Shown one piece after another: positions 5,549-5,657 of a DNA stretch of 5,657 nucleotides (position 1 is its first letter; each line of letters begins with the position of its first letter). Source of the stretch: JAEXNA01 sp050486105 (GTDB lineage Bacteria > Vulcanimicrobiota > Xenobia > Xenobiales > JADMJV01); the NCBI GenBank assembly GCA_050486105.1, contig JBJHCR010000387.1, positions 1-5,657 on the forward strand, read 5' to 3'. The translations under genes and the position numbers were made by a program. Under the pieces are notes generated by a model. It was given only the letters and a program-made list of their open reading frames with translations, had not been told where the DNA came from and ran no database searches.

Positions 5549-5657
5549 TCAGGGGTCTACGGGTCTAACCGTTTGAGGCGAGGCTGGGATACTCTCTTCC
5601 TCCAGACCTTGCACCATCAATTCCAAGCGCTCTTGGTGAGAGAGGGGGGGTCGGGCC
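5549..5657 (-). CDS. Possible C-terminal end of a convergent gene, unidentified
   Basis: A minus-strand frame is open from the right edge (first full codon at 5656) to a TGA at 5551-5549, giving 35 residues. It reads like a protein end, with a helical, acidic segment HQERLELMVQGLEEES and then a Pro-rich tail ending TVRPVDP. The other two minus frames stop sooner. The piece is too short to assign a family. A run of seven G (plus strand, 5644-5650) near the edge could hide a frame error affecting only the first few residues. A chance open frame of this length is quite possible. Confidence 0.38.
   Translation of the reverse strand, partial: ARPPLSHQERLELMVQGLEEESIPASPQTVRPVDP

Overview
The window comes from a bacterium, most likely Gram-negative. 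It has Shine-Dalgarno sites, sigma70-like promoters, a Sec signal peptide, a Tat signal with a lipobox, and a CrgA-type LysR regulator. The sequence is moderately GC-rich, clearly richer in the repeat block at the left end. I see no rRNA, tRNA, CRISPR array, transposase or phage gene, and I cannot name the genus.

Left third (1-985): the minus strand carries a gene that starts at 768 and runs off the left edge. It encodes an exported, arginine-rich, low-complexity protein with a clean Sec signal peptide, an RGG-like stretch, eight 12-residue repeats and just over two 33-residue repeats. Plus-strand reading frames over this DNA are shadows. A strong ribosome binding site and a candidate promoter at 949-977 sit upstream of it.

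Middle (986-3530): a LysR-type regulator on the minus strand is divergent from a plus-strand pair. The pair is wrbA (flavodoxin-like NAD(P)H:quinone oxidoreductase) and an MhqO-type two-domain glyoxalase-fold ring-cleaving dioxygenase. The short divergent region holds two T-N11-A dyads of LysR type and candidate promoters whose -35 boxes overlap. This layout matches quinone and catechol detoxification loci: WrbA reduces quinones to hydroquinones, the dioxygenase is expected to open the hydroquinone or catechol ring, and the LysR protein presumably senses the aromatic compound.

Right part (3605-5657): 74 bases after the dioxygenase comes a 612-residue multicopper oxidase with all four copper-binding motifs, predicted to be exported by Tat and lipid-anchored. 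It has a histidine-rich insertion in its first domain and a C-terminal tail rich in His, Asp/Glu and Cys. A strong intrinsic terminator at 5467-5503 closes the plus-strand run. A convergent minus-strand gene may end at 5549, with only its last 35 codons inside the window.

Taken together, wrbA, the dioxygenase and the oxidase may form one operon for phenol, quinone and copper redox chemistry. An envelope laccase-like enzyme would oxidise phenols or Cu(I), and the cytoplasmic enzymes would deal with the quinones. That link is inference. The individual family calls are well supported.
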